A DNA stretch of 64,000 nt from Rallus limicola (taxonomy: Eukaryota > Chordata > Aves > Gruiformes > Rallidae): the NCBI GenBank assembly GCA_022605955.1, contig JAKCOZ010000224.1:62001-126000 (forward strand), in the 5' to 3' direction. Under the pieces are notes generated by a model. The model saw nothing but the letters and a program-made list of their open reading frames with translations. It was not told the origin of the DNA and searched no databases. Position numbers and translations under genes: made by a program. Shown piece by piece: positions 62,601 through 64,000 of the stretch (positions are counted from its first letter, which is position 1; each line of letters opens with the position of its first letter).

Positions 62601-64000
62601 CCAAAGTAAAGAAGCTAGGCCTGAAAGGCATGGCCTGTCTGAAACCTCCTAACAGGACACACGAGCAGACCCTGTCGCTTTGGCTCTCAGCCTTTTCCTT
62701 TGCCTGGAAAGAGGGAACATGCCTGGAACCTCCTACGGTGCTTTTCTCGGCCCTAGCAGACTGCAGTTCAAAACATGCTAAACGTCCAGCAATAACTCCC
62801 AAAGTAAAGAAGCTAGGCCTGAAAGGCATAGCTTGTCTGAAACCTCCTAACAGGACACACGAGCAGACCCTGTCACTTTGGCTCTCAGCCTTTTCCTTTG
62901 CCTGGAAAGAGGGAACATGCCTGGAACCTCCTACGGTGCTTTTCTCGGCCCTAGCAGACTGCAGTTCAAAACATGCTAAACGTCCAGCAATAACTCCCAA
63001 AGTAAAGAAGCTAGGCCTGAAAGGCATAGCTTGTCTGAAACCTCCTAACAGGACACACGAGCAGACCCTGTCGCTTTGGCTCTCAGCCTTTTCCTTTGCC
63101 TGGAAAGAGGGAACATGCCTGGAACCTCCTACGGTGCTTTTCTCGGCCCTAGCAGACTGCAGTTCAAAACATGCTAAACGTCCAGCAATAACTCCCAAAG
63201 TAAAGAAGCGAGGCCTGAAAGGCATAGCTTGTCTGAAACCTCCTAACAGGACACACGAGCAGACCCTGTCGCTTTGGCTCTCAGCCTTTTCCTTTGCCTG
63301 GAAAGAGGGAACATGCCTGGAACCTCCTACGGTGCTTTTCTCGGCCCTAGCAGACTGCAGTTCAAAACATGCTAAACGTCCAGCAATAACTCCCAAAGTA
63401 AAGAAGCTAGGCCTGAAAGGCATAGCTTGTCTGAAACCTCCTAACAGGACACACGAGCAGACCCTGTCACTTTGGCTCTCAGCCTTTTCCTTTGCCTGGA
63501 AAGAGGGAACATGCCTGGAACCTCCTACGGTGCTTTTCTCGGCCCTAGCCGACTGCAGTTCAAAACATGCTAAACGTCCAGCAATAACTCCCAAAGTAAA
63601 GAAGCTAGGCCTGAAAGGCATAGCTTGTCTGAAACCTCCTAACAGGACACACGAGCAGACCCTGTCGCTTTGGCTCTCAGCCTTTTCCTTTGCCTGGAAA
63701 GAGGGAACATGCCTGGAACCTCCTACGGTGCTTTTCTCGGCCCTAGCAGACTGCAGTTCAAAACATGCTAAACGTCCAGCAATAACTCCCAAAGTAAAGA
63801 AGCTAGGCCTGAAAGGCATAGCTTGTCTGAAACCTCCTAACAGGACACACGAGCAGACCCTATCACTTTGGCTCTCAGCCTTTTCCTTTGCCTGGAAAGA
63901 GGGAACATGCCTGGAACCTCCTACGGTGCTTTTCTCGGCCCTAGCAGACTGCAGTTCAAAACATGCTAAACGTCCAGCAATAACTCCCAAAGTAAAGAAG
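56615..64000 (-). repeat. 38-monomer HOR copy 2 with nested 24-monomer repeat
   Basis: The first part (56.6-60.4 kb) matches 49.1-52.9 kb at +7524 bp. Within this stretch a second relation appears at +4752 bp (24 monomers): AAGCGAGGCC (56276 and 61028; 58454 and 63206), CTAGCCGACTG (56615 and 61367; 58793 and 63545), GGACGCACG (57309 and 62061), TTTCTTGGCC (57595 and 62347) and GGCATGGCCTG (57875 and 62627). Since 14 + 24 = 38, the 38-mer looks like a composite of two earlier units. The right end is cut by the window edge. Confidence 0.85.

Larger units (their letters stand above)
6669..64000 (-). repeat. Right satellite sub-array, 198-bp monomers, inverted orientation
   Basis: About 289 copies of the same 198-bp monomer, reverse-complemented relative to 1-6669. 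The landmark AGTAAAGAAG at 6770 and at 63991 are 289 x 198 minus 1 bp apart, so across 57 kb the only net length change is one missing base (25645-25646). No unique DNA, transposon or gene lies in this stretch. Variation is almost entirely point substitution, and rare variants recur at fixed multiples of 198 bp, which defines the higher-order repeats listed separately. The block is open at the right edge. Open frames run through it on both strands because the unit is 66 codons long and has one stop-free frame per strand; there is no sign of a gene start, splice structure or protein domain. Confidence 0.98.

Noticed and set aside
1..64000. CENP-B box (core pattern TTCG....A..CGGG)
   Set aside because: No monomer or variant I read fits the core; the TTCGAAAC variants (20199, 21387, 28315, 31682, 34058 region) lack the CGGG part.
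1..64000. CRISPR array or bacterial repeat region
   Set aside because: There are no distinct spacers: the whole 198-bp unit is repeated, with no cas-like genes or leader.

Overview
The whole window is one block of tandemly repeated satellite DNA. I see no unique sequence, no recognisable gene, no RNA gene and no transposon insertion. The repeat unit (monomer) is 198 bp, about 50.5% GC by my hand count of the consensus, and about 323 copies fill the 64 kb end to end. The array runs off both edges. A homogeneous, non-coding array of this size, with higher-order periodicities and CpG-decay variants, points to eukaryotic pericentromeric, centromeric or other heterochromatic DNA. CpG decay on both strands suggests germline cytosine methylation, as in vertebrates or plants. 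I do not recognise the monomer, so I name no species or satellite family.

Layout: positions 1 to about 6669 hold some 33 monomers in one orientation (called + here). At 6663-6670 the array flips. Positions 6669-64000 hold some 289 monomers in the opposite orientation. The junction is a near-palindrome: the flanking arms pair outward from a 27-nt spacer at 6670-6696. Phase is kept with only one exception. A single base is missing at 25645-25646, and the rest of the window fits a strict 198-bp lattice.

Shared rare variants show that monomers are organised into nested higher-order repeats (HORs) whose period changes along the array. The left arm has a 21-monomer (4158 bp) repeat. Positions 9878-15817 hold a 15-monomer (2970 bp) tandem pair. 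The 17-25 kb region has 10- and 11-monomer steps. A large segment at 15.8-23.3 kb reappears at 26.3-33.6 kb with monomer gains and losses. A 26/25-monomer (5148/4950 bp) repeat covers 35.2-50 kb. A 38-monomer (7524 bp) repeat, with 24- and 14-monomer sub-steps, covers about 49-64 kb. This is the pattern expected from repeated unequal exchange or segmental amplification.

The very long open frames on both strands (up to thousands of codons) arise because 198 is divisible by 3 and the founder monomer had one stop-free frame on each strand. I do not annotate them as genes. The items most worth a second look are the inversion junction, the per-monomer dyad (perfect in seven monomers), the CpG-decay signature, the near absence of indels, and the shifting HOR periods.
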